Notes: generated from the sequence alone by a model not told the origin. Positions 44,280 through 55,730 are shown, counted from the stretch's first letter. The stretch: DNA of 64,000 nucleotides from Thysanoteuthis rhombus (GCA_963457665.1 OY735219.1:21470937-21534936); one strand, 5' to 3'. Program-made: numbers and translations.

Positions 44280-45340
44280 GTTTTTTAAAAAGGTTTTCAT
44301 TCTTCCTTCATCCTTTCCCTTCTCTCTTCTTACTTCTTCCTCCCATTTTCTTTCTTTCTTTCATTCTTCAGTCATTTATTTCTTCATCTTCTTCAAGTTT
44401 TTTTTTCATTCCTTTATTTTTTTTCATCCCGTTCACACGGTTTCTCTTGTCTCTTTCCTTCCCATTCTCACCATTTCGTACTTCCTCTTTTTCTTATATA
44501 TCTTTCTGCTTTTTTTCTTTTACCTCCTTCCTTCTTTCTTTCTTCACCTTCTTTGTCTTTTCTTCCTCTTCCTTTTCTGCTTTCTATTTTATATGATTTC
44601 TCTTTTTTTCTTCTTCCATCTCTTTCAGTCTCTTCTCTTACTCATCCACCCGTTTTCTCTACATCTTTATTTATTCATTTATCTATTCACTCTCTTTTTC
44701 TCTTCTTCTAACTTCTTCTTTCTCTCTTTTCCTTTTCTTTTTTGCTTTCTTCCTTCTCCCCCTTCTGCTTTCTCTTCAAGTTCAGCTCTTTTTTCTGCAT
44801 TATATCTCTTCTTTCCTCTCTTCCCTCTCCTAACTCTTTTTCTGACTTCTGTTTCTTTTTTTTCTTTCTTCTTCCCTCTCTGTCGTTCTTTCTTCCCTTC
44901 TATCTTTATTTCCCTCCCTTTTTTACTCCCTCTGTAACGTGATTTTTGTCTCCCTTTCCAGTTTCTTTTCTTTCCTACTCATTCTTTCCCTCAGTTTCTT
45001 TCTTTTGTTATTCCACTGTTTATTTCATTCGTTTTCTTTTTTTCCCCTTTTCTTACGCTCTCTTTTACGTGCTTTCTCTCATATTCATCCTCTCTGTTTT
45101 CTTTCCTTCTATGCCCCTTCTTTCTCTTTTTCTTTCTTTCCTTTTTGTAGATGATTCCACTTTCCCCCTTCCTTCCTTTCCTCTCTTATTCTTTCATGCT
45201 CCCTCTCTCTCTCCCTCCCTCTCTTATTCTCTTTCTCTCATTCTCTCTCTCTTATTCTCTCTCTCTCCCTTTCTCCCTCTCTCTCTCTTATTCTCTCGCT
45301 CTCTCTTATTCTCTCTCTCTCTCTTATTCTCTCTCTCTCT

Positions 45341-45384
<44 letters not shown>

Positions 45385-45385
45385 G
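44280..45385. repeat. 1.1-kb pyrimidine tract ending in (CT)n
   Basis: The plus strand is almost wholly C and T, with TTCC, TTTCT and CTCT units and a CT array at 45340-45380. A TTATTCTCTCTCTC unit repeats at about 45220-45345. Frames of 146 and 224 codons (F/S/L only) are artefacts. Confidence 0.95.
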
Positions 45386-45545
45386 ACCATTCATCCCATC
45401 GAGAGTCAAAATCCTCGCCCCGTTTTAATGGCCTCCAATTGATCTACAACCTATAATACCATCTGCTGCTCACAGAGGGCGCCACACAACGGAACATCTC
45501 GTTTCTTCGACAGAAGAAAGTTATGGCAAAGACAAACGATTGTCC
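45386..45545. other. Short unique island
   Basis: A moderately GC-rich segment containing GAGGGCGCCACACAACGG. No match recognised. Confidence 0.35.
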
Positions 45546-45861
45546 CTGAATCCGGGTCTCTGTCAAAACGAAAGATTTATTTCTTCTTCTCCATCTTCTG
45601 AATATTTCGCCCTAATTTTGTTTCTTTTTCCTCAGGTCCATTTCCGCCAAATACGATTCCGTTTTTTCCCTAATTTGGTATATATTTTTTTCTTTTTCAA
45701 CCTTTCCCGTTTTTTGTTTTTCAATTTTCTTTTTTTTTTCTTCCAATTCTTCTTCTCACCATTCATCATCATTGTCTTCTTCTTCTTCTTCTTCTTCTTC
45801 TTCTTCTTCTTCTTCTTCTTCTTCTTCTCACTATTCATCATCATTGTCTTCTTCTTCTTCT

Positions 45862-45898
<37 letters not shown>
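45546..45898. repeat. Pyrimidine tract with (TTC)n and (ATCT)n
   Basis: TTC at 45776-45828, then a repeated CA(C/T)TATTCATCATCATTG phrase (about 45760 and 45829), TTC again, and ATCT at 45864-45898. Confidence 0.95.
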
Positions 45899-46684
45899 GA
45901 ACTTAGATGAGAATTAATCGCCCCCAAAAATAAGAGAAGATATTAGACAGTTAATATTCACGCGGTAAATACGGTCACTTTAATGTACACATGTATGAGA
46001 TGTGTCCCTGATGCAAGTATATACCGTCTGACCAAATCTCTGCTTTGACTATAGAAATATCCACTTTGGAAAGAAGAAGTTTTTGCCGAGTTATGGTGGT
46101 GGGTTTGATGAAGTGATTTTTTGCCTTTCAACACGGAATTCTGATCAAATATTCCTTCCAGATACTTATGCTGAAATTTTGCTCATGGTAATTTTTTTGT
46201 TTTAATTTCATACCTACGTAGATCTCTGTTATTTTCTGAGCATCTGATATCTTGCGATATTTGGTTTTCTTATCTTGCAAGCCGTCGTTGATATAATCAA
46301 TGTTGGCTTTTCGAATGAGGGTCTCCATATTACATGTATTCAACTATCAAACACTAGCAAATGCCGTTTGATTTCTCAACGGAATAACAAAAGATGCGGT
46401 CTCTATCTGAATGTTACTTATTTCAAATGTTTGCTATGTATTGTATTCAATTTGTGTAAGAAACGAAATTGACACATTAACAACAATAGCAGCAGTAGCA
46501 GGAGTTGTGGACATATATACACACAAATAGCAAAACAGTCAATTTTGTGTTCGTGTGTAGGTAATACCCACTTCTTACCTTCCTGATTGGTCTGTCACAG
46601 AAAGAGACTGATGTCCCGGTTGCCACTATCAGAGAAATGATACTATGTTCTGGCAGCGCAAAAATTCAACATTTACTGCTTATA
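45899..46684. other. Spacer
   Basis: A 71-codon minus-strand frame (46128-46343) has no motif. GGTCTCTATCTGAATGTTAC at 46398-46417 is identical to part of the Penelope-like relic at about 50351, but flanking sequence does not match. No gene recognised. Confidence 0.35.
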
Positions 46685-46900
46685 TCAGCGGTATTTCCCA
46701 TTGATTTTAGCCAATTTTTAACTATTCTATAGCCATTTAAGCCGAATCTAGCCATTTCCAACTATCGAAAATTATCTTTAAAAGGCTAGCAGTGTGTTTT
46801 TTGGGATTTTTTTTTTTCAGAGCGTTTTGGTGTTTTTTGACATTCCTTGAAGTCGATTTGGCACAAAAAGATTTTTGAATTGGCAGCACTGGATGTGACA
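46685..46900 (+). repeat. Family H AT-rich dispersed repeat
   Basis: Second copy of the sequence at 39140-39385, with AGAGCGTTTTGGTGTTTTTT and GTCGATTTGGCAC. Confidence 0.5.
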
Positions 46901-46978
46901 TACTGAATTACTGCCCCAAGTGACACCAGCCCTAGGAACGCTACTATCTGGCATGTCACTGAAACATAGATCGGAATA

Positions 46979-47215
46979 TTGTCAATAAGTGACGACTTGC
47001 ATGTCACTCTTCCGCCATCTTCTCTTGAAATTACGTAGCGAAGGTGCATTAATTGTTGTTCCAGGCAGAACATTCCAGTCATTCACCATTCTGTTCGAAG
47101 AGAAGTTTCTTCTAACGAGTATTCTCGAATAATGCTTCCGAAGCCACTTGCTGCATCCACGAAGTTGGCGTTCAGCTTCAGGCAAGTTGTGTATGATGGA
47201 GTTATATAACTACCT
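46979..47215 (-). mobile_element. CR1/L2-type LINE reverse transcriptase C-terminus
   Basis: The minus-strand frame reads RQLRGCSKWLRKHYSRILVR, then RNFSSNRMVNDWNVLPGTT, then INAPSLRNFKRRWRK. The pattern R(N/K)xFxxRVVNxWNxLPxxVVxAxSxxxFKxxL is the hallmark C-terminus of CR1/L2/Jockey-group LINEs, and is different from the RTE copies in this window. Only this terminal piece remains, with its frame intact for about 75 codons. Confidence 0.75.
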
Positions 47216-47584
47216 GAAATAAATCTATTTACTTCCTTTAAAACTGCTTGCAAGTGATAACAATGATTAAAATGCCCCCCACCTTGCCAAGAGAAAAAAA
47301 CATAATTATAAACATCGACGTTTTCTCTTGAAATTCCAATTGTTTTCTATTTTGAACATTTTGGAATATAAAACCCACGGAATAATTTGCCGAATTCCTA
47401 GTTTATTGCTATAAAAGAAAATCCATTAATTGTCATATCAATTTCGTGCTAAAAAAAAGGAAATTTTTTTTAATGTATTAATCTGAAACGCAGTAATTAA
47501 TTTTATATATTGATATTTGATTAATTCATATTTCTTTCTATTTCCATAATAATCTGCCAACATCGACCAAACAATTAAAAAAAA
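47216..47584. other. AT-rich spacer
   Basis: Nothing recognised. Confidence 0.4.
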
Positions 47585-48070
47585 CAGGCCTGGTTAGTCA
47601 CTCAATAGAAACGGTCATGTGGCCAATGTCTTTTTGATGCTTTGTTTGATCAATTAGGAAGCTTGGAAAAACTGGCGATCAACAAATAAGTTACTCCTCT
47701 CGCCTTTTATTTGATAGTGATCACTGAGAGAATCTGAAACAAATAGGACACAAACTAAGAGATGAGTTTAGCGTAGACCACCATCGTAAATTGAACTCCT
47801 CACCGAAGACAGAATTTGGGAGGAAATTTTATGAAAAACAAAAACAAAAAACACTCTCCACACATAATAAGGAGAAAATGATGAATTTCAGTTCTACTGG
47901 TGTGGCCTTTACGCATGAAACATGCATACATAGCCAGCCAGACCAACTTGAAAACTGAAGAAACTTATGACGATGCTGACTATAATTTCGATATAAGTAG
48001 CTGTCAACCAAGATAGTCGACGTCAACAATGTTGACAATTTTGGTTGACAGTTGCTTATATCGAAATTAT
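47585..48070 (+). repeat. Family B dispersed repeat ending in a hairpin
   Basis: Landmarks GGTTAGTCACTCAATAGAAA, GGCCAATGTC, GATCAACAAATAAGTTACTC, TCGCCTTTTATTTGATAGTG, ATAATAAGGAGAAAATG, and 3' end CCAACTTGAAAACTGAAG. Its final 90 bases form the inverted repeat reported separately. Confidence 0.6.
47984..48068. repeat. Inverted repeat (31-bp arms)
   Basis: AATTTCGATATAAGTAGCTG then TCAACCAAGA (47984-48013) is the reverse complement, with about three mismatches, of the arm 48038-48068 ending GCTTATATCGAAATT. The loop is about 24 bases and contains CAACAATGTTG, itself a small palindrome. Confidence 0.85.
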
Positions 48071-48760
48071 TCGTTCACTTCTGAATCATTCGTGATATTT
48101 TGGTCGATGTTTGTAGTTACTATTGAAAACGTTGTTTATGATTCAAAGTTATATTTTATGAACATGGTAATACTAGAGCTTATTATGTGTGTTTCATTCG
48201 AATTAATTTCCTTAGTATTTGTTGTTTGCATTTCAAAACATTTCGGTAGTGTACTCTCCGGCCTCTTCCAAGTATTGTTTGTGTTCTAGAAGGAGACGGG
48301 AAGGAAGGGGTGGAGAAGAAAGGGAAGAGGAAAAAGAAGAAGAAGAAGAGGGAGGAGGAGTAAGAAGAAGAAAGAGAAGAAGGAGGTGGAAAATAAGTCA
48401 TCAATGCTTCCTCTCAATAGTCACAGAAGAAGAAGAAGAAGATTGAAGAGCAGAGAAAGGGAAAAAGAGGAGAAGGTAAAGAAAGTAGAGTATTATTTTC
48501 TCAATTGATTTCTTTCCACAAATCTATGAATTATACTTTCATCGAAAAATGAGGCTGATGCTGAGAAAGTCCCATAATATATCTTTAATCAAATTTTCAC
48601 TTTTCTCTTTCAGACAATGGATACTTGGAAATGAGTGACGTCCAAACAATTCTTGTTTTCGTTTTATTATCTAATTAAGAAACTTGCGTAAGAAAATGAA
48701 ATTAGTTTGAACAGGTTAATGATAATCAGGAAAGGTAATCAAATCATCCCAACACACAGA
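48071..48760. other. Spacer with purine patch
   Basis: A GGA/GAA-rich stretch at 48289-48480. An 86-codon plus-strand frame (48029-48289) is hydrophobic but begins inside the family B hairpin, so it is not a credible gene. Confidence 0.4.
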
Positions 48761-48780
48761 CACACACACATGTGTGTGTA

Positions 48781-48841
<61 letters not shown>
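48761..48841. repeat. (CA)n-(TA)n microsatellite abutting family A
   Basis: CA-rich 48756-48816 then TA 48817-48841, directly next to the inverted arm of the family A copy. Confidence 0.95.
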
Positions 48842-48842
<1 letters not shown>

Positions 48843-49248
48843 CAAATGGATATATGATCCGGTAAAAAGATTATACATTGCGTTATATTATGTAGAAACT
48901 CTTATTTGAAATTTCTTCAATTTCTTAAAATATAACTGTCACTTTGAAAGAAACGAATTGAGCAGATATAGACCGAGAATAAACTAGGAAAGAATTTGGA
49001 GTAAAAACAGACCTGTGTGCTTTTGCATTACCGGCGGCTGTTTACTTCAATGTTCAGAGCAACGCTACATTGAAGCGGCTACCCAATCAGTTACAGGTGG
49101 GTTCGATTCCTGCAGTAGCCCCATTTTCTCAATTGTTCATTCTATTAATTTGTCAGGGCCAAGTGATACATCAACCGTATAATGAGATCATTTCAAATGA
49201 GAGATTCTATATAATATAATGCATTTTATAATCATATATATACACGGT
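48842..49248 (+). repeat. Family A copy with terminal inverted arms
   Basis: The left end 48842-48915 (GGATATATGATCCGGTA..., TTGCGTTATATTATGTAGAA, CTCTTATTTGAAAT) is the reverse complement of the right end 49186-49245 (ATTTCAAATGAGAGATTCTA, TATAATATAATGCATTTTAT). Between the arms lie the family body and a tRNA-like core (49030-49120, GTGGGTTCGATTCCTGCAGT). This copy is complete and best shows the inverted-arm structure. Confidence 0.65.
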
Positions 49249-49849
49249 GTCATCCAATTTCCCGAATTTCTAGTTATCGTCTGTTCGTTTGCTTGCCGTC
49301 GATTGGTCAGATCTGAATTCTTAGAAAAACAGAGGAAGACAATACTAGGGCCTTTCTTCCATAGTTTACTACTTCCAAAAACACCATTTGACATTTGGGG
49401 GGGGGGGGGTATGTTCTCAATTCATGAAAAAACATTTTTAAAGGTTTTATTTTCGATAAGATTTAGTTTACAATACAAGATGAGATATAACGAGTAAAAC
49501 CATGCACATATTTATGCTTGTACCTTGCTTTTTGTTTCAATAGTGTTTGTTATTGTTGCTTTTTCATATATCACAAATAAGATTTACGGAAAAAAAATGA
49601 TATTCATGTACAATATTCAATTGGCGTATGTGTCTGTACACAATTGTTTTCATAAATCTTATACACGATGTATACCGTATATTCTAAACCATATCACGAA
49701 AAAAAATTACAGTAGATGCTTTATTTTTGTAACTCATAAGTACACCCACATCGCACTAATTTTAGAAAAAATCAAATGGTGTTTTTGTAAATATTAACTA
49801 TGAAAGAGGGGCCCTTGAATGGTCTTTTTCGGTTTTTCTGGGAATTCAC
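49249..49849. other. Spacer
   Basis: A G run at 49399-49409. A family F start is seen at about 49490-49530. A 90-codon plus-strand frame (49525-49797) lacks motifs. Confidence 0.35.
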
Positions 49850-51909
49850 ATACATACAAACTCATGAAGGACCATGGACCGGACTTCATAAACAAACCCA
49901 CCAACAAGACATATTAACACCACTAAATCACAGATAGGAAAAATCAGTAAGAAAACATTAAAAAACATAAATAGTAACATCGAATAGAAATTACAATTAA
50001 GCCAATGGTTTAGCAACACTAAGAGGAAAATACGTGTGTCTTTGCACAATTCAACATCATAGACTTCTGCCCCTCCATATCCAAAAGAATCTTTGAAGAA
50101 GCCATGAAATTTGCCAAAATCTATACTAATATTAACAACATAAATAAAGAAATAATCGAACACTGAAGACTGACAGTACTATTCTACAATCACGAACAGT
50201 GGACTAAAAAAATAACGTCAACAGTTTCGATGTTTCTATGGGCAGTCTTGATTCAGCTAAGATGTCGGACCAAATCGGTTTGTATCTTTTATATAACCTC
50301 ACCAGAAAACTAATTTCTAAAATATAGGACTATACCAGAACGATGGCCTCGGTCTCTATCTGAATGTTACTAATTTCAAAAGTCAACGTGCAAAAATGCG
50401 AAAATATCAAAAAATATAAAGAAATGGAAAAATGAACTTAAAAGTCGAAATCAAGGCCTATGTCGAAATTCTACATTTTTAGATGTCACTCTTGATTTGA
50501 ATAATAACATCTACAAACCATATAGAAAAAATCTGTGATCAGATATATTATTACAAGTTCTAACAAACTATTAAAAAGATCCCCTGATCAATAGAAAGTG
50601 GATTAATATATAACTCCTCAAATGAAAATAATATTCAAAGATGTTAGAAATGAACATACTAAAGACCTAAAAATAGCAGTTTTACCGAAACGAACTTTAG
50701 ATATGATAAAAAGTAAAATCCAATAGAGAAAAAAAAAACAACAGTAGAAAAAATAGAGGTAGGAAAATCATCTGGAATTCTAACTTGGGAAAGATATTCA
50801 TCCAGTTAAAAGAAAAACATTCCCCCGGCCAACCCACTGAATAAAATATTTAACAAGAAGGAATTGAAAATTAGCTTTATTTGCACGAAAAAATTTTGAT
50901 AAACTCAGTACAAAACATAACAATAGAGTAATTAGAATCAATACTAACGAAGAAACCATCAATAAACCAGATTGCAATTGCACAAACAAAAACAGACGCC
51001 CTTTGCAAAACAAATGTCTTGAAACGAATATTGTATACCAAGCCAAAATATCCACACAAGAGAAACCCTTAGAAGTGAAATATTATAAAGGAATATTGAA
51101 AACACCCTTTAAACTCAGATTGGCCAACCATACATGAACTTTTACAAATGAAAAACATAAAAATAGTACATCACTGTCGACATATAATCGGAGACTGAAT
51201 AAGAGTAATCTTAAACCTGCAGTAAAGTTGAAAATATTTATAAAAAAAACATACATATGCCAAAATATTGAAATCCCATACCACTTATGCGTAAATGAGA
51301 AATTTGAAACCTTTAGTTTTGCCAATAGAACTAAAAAAACGAAATCGTTAAACAGAAAAAAATGAAATAGCGTTCAAATATCGGCATGGCTCAAAATTTC
51401 TATTAGCAAACATGACTCAATAACCCTCAAATCGATATACTAAAAATTGCACAGATATCTTATTCATATAGCCACCTTAAAGAACAATCCTATCACCATT
51501 ATTTCTTTGGACATGGGGAAATAGACCAAACCTAAATAAATCGAATAAGCCTTTAAGGTCATATAAAAGGGCCCCTGACATTGGGAAATAGATTTAAGTG
51601 AGAATAAAATCCTCTCAGAGAAGAAATATATCACAAATAAACTGATAGAACAACCACTTACTGATAAAGAAAACACTTACACCATACCCCCTGGTTAGTA
51701 ATTTGTAACCACCAAGCATCCCCATTAAGTAAAACAAAACAAAAATAGCAAGCAATAACAACCACTAAACTAAAACGGTTAAACCACCTAGAATAAAAGA
51801 TCCCCCCCCAATGAAAATGTCCCCAAAAGGAAATAAACTGAACCATTCATCTGAAGGATCCCAAACAGGATAGAAACGTAAACGTGTTTGTGTAGCGAAA
51901 CCTCATTCC

Positions 51910-51913
<4 letters not shown>
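49850..51913 (+). mobile_element. Penelope-like element relic (reverse transcriptase plus GIY-YIG)
   Basis: Translated pieces, joined only for comparison across many stops, follow the Penelope-like order. An N-terminal reverse transcriptase part (KTLKNINSNIE, WFSNTKRKIRVSLHN) comes first. Then come IGLYLLYNLTRK-like sequence near 50277-50320 and the catalytic block LYQNDGL at about 50331-50350. KIIWNSNLGKIF, a cysteine cluster CNCTNKNRRP...CL and the degraded GIY-YIG region EVKYYKGILKTPFKLRLANH (50965-51140) follow. The 3' non-coding end (51690-51905) matches the 9-13 kb copies. The active-site YxDD is changed to YQND. Non-functional. Confidence 0.8.

Positions 51914-51961
<48 letters not shown>
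51914..51961. repeat. (AT)n microsatellite at Penelope-like 3' end
   Basis: An AT array of about 48 bases that starts at the last base of the retroelement. Confidence 0.97.
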
Positions 51962-51963
<2 letters not shown>

Positions 51964-52086
51964 TCAGAAGGATTGTATCACTTGATTAATTGTATACATA
52001 CATTTATGACAACATCGGAAGACTTTCGTTTTGTCGGATTAACCATAATTCCCACCAATACATTGATCATATGCATATTTGTACTT

Positions 52087-52127
<41 letters not shown>

Positions 52128-53155
52128 TGAGAGAAAAAGAGAGAAAAGGGCGAAATGGAGCTACTGGTAGCACTCACTTTATATTGGCACAAGGTCACAT
52201 TTGAGGGGTTCTCCTTGATGACTGAAATCACCAATGAATATGTATCAACCTATTTTGCTTACCATCGGTATTTGATTGCTTTCACTCTCTCTCCACACTC
52301 TCTTCTCTCACTCTCTCCTTCTCTATCTTCCTCTTTCTAAATATACATCTATACACATTAAATTGATAGATATGCATGTATACATATATGTGTGTGTATG
52401 TGTGTGTGTATTAATATTAGAGCTTAACATAAGATTTTATTTACGACTATATGTAGGTGTGTGTGCGTGCGTAGGCTTACGTGCACGAGAGAGATAGTAT
52501 ATGTGTGTGCAGGTGTTGAGTTATTCAGAAGAGTTGTCTCCCTTGCCCAGTCCTCTGCCCAAGTGATTAGAAATACAATATCCAGTCTCTTCACCCTCAC
52601 TCCGGAGACAATTCCCGGTTGAACAATTAAAACCCACACATAATTTCACTCAATTGAAAGCATCAAGACCAATAAACCGTTCAAGGAATCAATTTTCAAC
52701 ATCGTCAGAATAACAGCTGTTTTAGCCAGACAATCCGAAGTTTAAAAGATTCCATTCGACAACGCCATGTGCTTTTTCGAGTCTTTAACAAGAAGAAGAA
52801 CAGGCTCTGTTCAAAATTTGCGACGTCGTTTATACAATTTTTGTTAGCATTTGTCAACATTTATTTCTGTAATTGATTTTTCAAATTTATCCTCGTCAGT
52901 GCACCCGAAACGGAACGAAATGAATCAGAAATAAAACATCGTCCAAAATCCATTGTGAAACGAAAAAAAATTTTTCTTCTTCTCTCAATCTGGATAATTG
53001 ATTAATAAGTGAATAATATGACGAAGTGTGACGTAAAAAACGAAAGAATATCTTCGCCCAATCTCTTTATCCTTCCTATCTTGTAAATGCTATGGACTGG
53101 CTCAAATTTGAAGTCTGAAGGCAAAACTTTTTGGCATTCTTAGGACTGTCGATTT
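51962..53155. other. Spacer with (GT)n
   Basis: A GT run at 52092-52126 and CT/GT-rich patches at 52285-52420. No gene recognised. The minus-strand frame at 52424-52639 (QPGIVSGVRVKRLDIVF) covers a less AT-rich segment that may be a SINE remnant. Confidence 0.35.
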
Positions 53156-53695
53156 TTGTCGCAGTTAAAAACAAGAAGCATAAGATCAAAGATGCATTCA
53201 CCATCCGTGGTAGTAGTTGCTGAAGGAGGGGGTTCAAATAGTCTTCCTTTGAATCAATCGATTTCAGTACTTGTAAAATATTTTGGTATGAAAATATTCA
53301 GCAAGTATTATTTTCAACAAAAATCGTATACGGACAGTTGCGGCGTTTTGGGGTCCAGTTTTTGGATTTTACGTTTTAATGACATAACACCTCTTCCTTC
53401 CCAATTCTGTTTAACTTTACAAGGACCAAACTACATACTAATCGACCGACCGAAAAAAAAGCGTCTAATACAGGTGCATGGACATATTTAACACTGTCCA
53501 AATTTAAAGTAAGAATCTCAGACTAATATAATCATCAACGCAATGAATACTCAAGTAGTAACATCAGAGGAAGATGAGTTCTTTATTAACATGATTTAAA
53601 TTCATGAAATAGTTGATTAAATATAGCTTGTCTTTGTCATACATTATTGAAACACCTGACACCTTTTTATATGTTGTTTTCTTTTTCTACTCCAG
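53156..53695. other. Stretch with a 111-codon frame, possible transposase remnant
   Basis: The plus-strand frame 53156-53491 begins SQLKTRSIRSKMHSPSVVVV and later has KYFGMKIFSKYYFQQKS. MHSPSVVV is reminiscent of the 'MxPxSVMVWG' region of mariner-type transposases, but the catalytic HSD/QQD segment cannot be found. The identification is weak. Confidence 0.2.
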
Positions 53696-53762
53696 GTTCT
53701 TTCCACCGATGGCTTTTTGATTATCCAACAGTACAACCGCTTCAAGTCCATATGGATCAGAG
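53696..53762 (+). other. Candidate internal exon (67 nt)
   Basis: A pyrimidine tract, TTGTTTTCTTTTTCTACTCCAG, gives a textbook 3' splice site ending at 53695. The next 67 bases are open (STDGFLIIQQYNRFKSIWIR) and end in ATCAG(A)G/GTCAGT, an acceptable donor. The frame stays open to 53938, so length alone is not evidence. I do not recognise the peptide, and no neighbouring exon was found. Confidence 0.15.
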
Positions 53763-53951
53763 GTCAGTACAGGAACATTGTTTTTTTTTCCGGTAGAGTC
53801 ACCATCGGCGTATTTCTGTGTCAACTGTCAATCACTGCTTCGATGAACATTTCAACTGCAAAACAGGCTGTTCTATCGACCCTCAATCAATCCTGTCTAA
53901 ACTTCCAGTTATGTAATGTCAGATCATCAATTTCTTAAGCGTACTCCTACA

Positions 53952-53954
<3 letters not shown>

Positions 53955-53999
<45 letters not shown>
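53955..53999. repeat. (TA)n microsatellite
   Basis: A TA array of about 45 bases. Confidence 0.97.
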
Positions 54000-54003
<4 letters not shown>

Positions 54004-54237
54004 GTCATCAACAGACAGCTGTTTCGTTGTATTACATCTCTTCGGTGTGGCTACAGACTCTCCGCCATCCCATCCAGTACTGGGACGGTCAGCAAGGCTG
54101 AACCTAAGCGATATATTTATTTACGCAGAAATTCTCCATCCACCAGAGTGCTCTATTCCTATGGAAGAGCATTGCACAAGCTTGCAATGGATGAGTTACC
54201 TCATTTAAAGAGTGCTCAACCCTATATATATATTTAG
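54000..54237. other. Spacer
   Basis: A 68-codon plus-strand frame without motifs. Confidence 0.35.
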
Positions 54238-54673
54238 AAAAGTGGAATCCGTTTAACAGGACCAATGGTTTTTAGGACCAGCTGCATAATAGGGCCAATT
54301 TTGCAAGAACTGATTCAAACATGTAATCGTTTCTAATTTGCTTACTTTATTATGGCCAATGTGTCGTTTATTTAGACCAAGCAGCAACCATTTCTAGGGG
54401 AATAACATCTGGAAGAATAACTGAAAATATATTTTTCAGTTCTCAGAATATCCATCTCGAAAATAGTTTTAGCTCATGACTGGAATTTTCAAAAGGAAGA
54501 AATAGTAGAAAATTGAAAGAACTTGTCCTCTTGTTGTTTTATACAAGCTCCTTGAATGAAAAAATCCGGTGTTTTGTGCATAAAGAATTAGAGTTGTTCG
54601 GTTAATCGGACAGACCAATTATTGAATCTGAAACCGTTGATTCTGGTGCAAACCTATTAAGCGGAATCCACTG
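54238..54673. mobile_element. Pogo/Tigger-like MITE
   Basis: The left end AAGTGGAATCCGTTTAACAG and the reverse complement of the right end CAGTGGATTCCGCTTAATAG match at 17 of 21 positions. CAGTGGA(A/T)TCC.CTTAA is the typical terminal inverted repeat style of pogo-group elements, and a TA flanks the right end (54674-54675), with TA near the left end. There is no transposase, so this is a non-autonomous copy of about 436 bases. Confidence 0.6.
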
Positions 54674-55374
54674 TATTTCTTGTATAACGCCACGAATGAA
54701 ATAGCCAGCTGAGGCTTAGGTACACAAGAGGATAGAGACACTTTACTATTGTACTTCTCTACCCACATTAGCAATAAACCATAGACAACGAAGATTAGGT
54801 AAAGTAGTGTTGAACATAGGAGATGTCAATAACAAGTGAATAAAGACTTTTATGACATTTAACAAATATAACCGAAAAGGTTAATTTTGTATAAGCACAG
54901 GTTTTCCTGAAGAAGTATTTGAGTGAAACGAAAGCCTCATTAAACAGCCATTGTTAGTTATACAAGTTGAGAATAATAGCAAAGTTCAAATGTTCAAGTG
55001 TTCATTTCAAGTTTCCAGTGCTTCCCAGTACATGTCAAAGTTTGTGTGCGAAATACAAAAGGTGAACTTACTTGATTATAGTTGTTTGTGTGAACGGGTG
55101 TGCACATGCGTGTGCATAGGTCTTTATGTGTATGAATGTGTGTGAACGCATGTGTGTAGGTAGATTAACATAATAATTGTTTCTTCTTCATAAGGTTGCT
55201 ATTTGAACTTCTGTTCCCAGTTGGAGCCTTGAAGACTTAATTTGTAAAGCAGACCAGGCTAAACGGGGCTTCCCCTGGCTACTAAAAAGATGTGGGATCG
55301 AATCCTTCCTAAAACTTACCTATTAATTTTTTGATCAACGTTATTTACTCATTGCCGGAGGGTAATTGGTCTGA
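54674..55374. other. Spacer
   Basis: CCTGAAGAAGTATTTGAGTG then AAACGAAA at about 54907 resembles the retroelement-end motif near 41.12 kb. TG-rich patch 55085-55160. No gene. Confidence 0.35.
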
Positions 55375-55730
55375 GCAAAGAGTTGCGATGAAAAGCCACC
55401 GATGAAATTAATGGTATCCGTTCTGTCTATACTGACAACGTAAAGTCCCCTCCAGGCTTCATGCCTGGGTGAAGCGTATGGAGATCCTGGGGTACCCAGT
55501 CGCCACAATCCCTGTCTTGGCCTCGCTGATATAGTCAAAAGGAACGCAGAGAATGACACATCTGACATCAACTTGGCTGCTAGAGCTTTCTGAGAGACCT
55601 CAAGCTGGGATTAAAACGTCTCAAGGGGGTTCCACTCCCTGAATTGTCCTTCTCCTAGACTAGAGAGCCTAATCTGACGTACTATTTTGGTGATCGGTCA
55701 AAAGGCATCAAGACAAATGCATTAGTTAGA
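55375..55730 (+). repeat. Family P dispersed repeat, copy 2
   Basis: AGTCCCCTCCAGGCTTCATG, GCGTATGGAGATCCTGG, TCTTGGCCTCGCTG, GACACATCTGACATCAAC and GGGGTTCCACTC align in order with 14830-15040. The TCAAAAGG(C/G)AT phrases near 55700-55800 repeat locally. Confidence 0.5.

Noticed and set aside
44263..45456. Plus-strand frames of 224, 146 and 101 codons
   Set aside because: They consist almost only of F, S, L and P because the DNA is a pyrimidine tract, with no motif or codon bias of a gene.
46390..46425. Second Penelope-like reverse transcriptase fragment
   Set aside because: A 20-base identity to the copy at 50.35 kb is real, but sequence on both sides does not align, so chance or a short duplication is more likely.
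53156..53491. Mariner-type transposase
   Set aside because: Only MHSPSVVV is suggestive. The catalytic motifs and terminal repeats were not found, so it was left unclassified.
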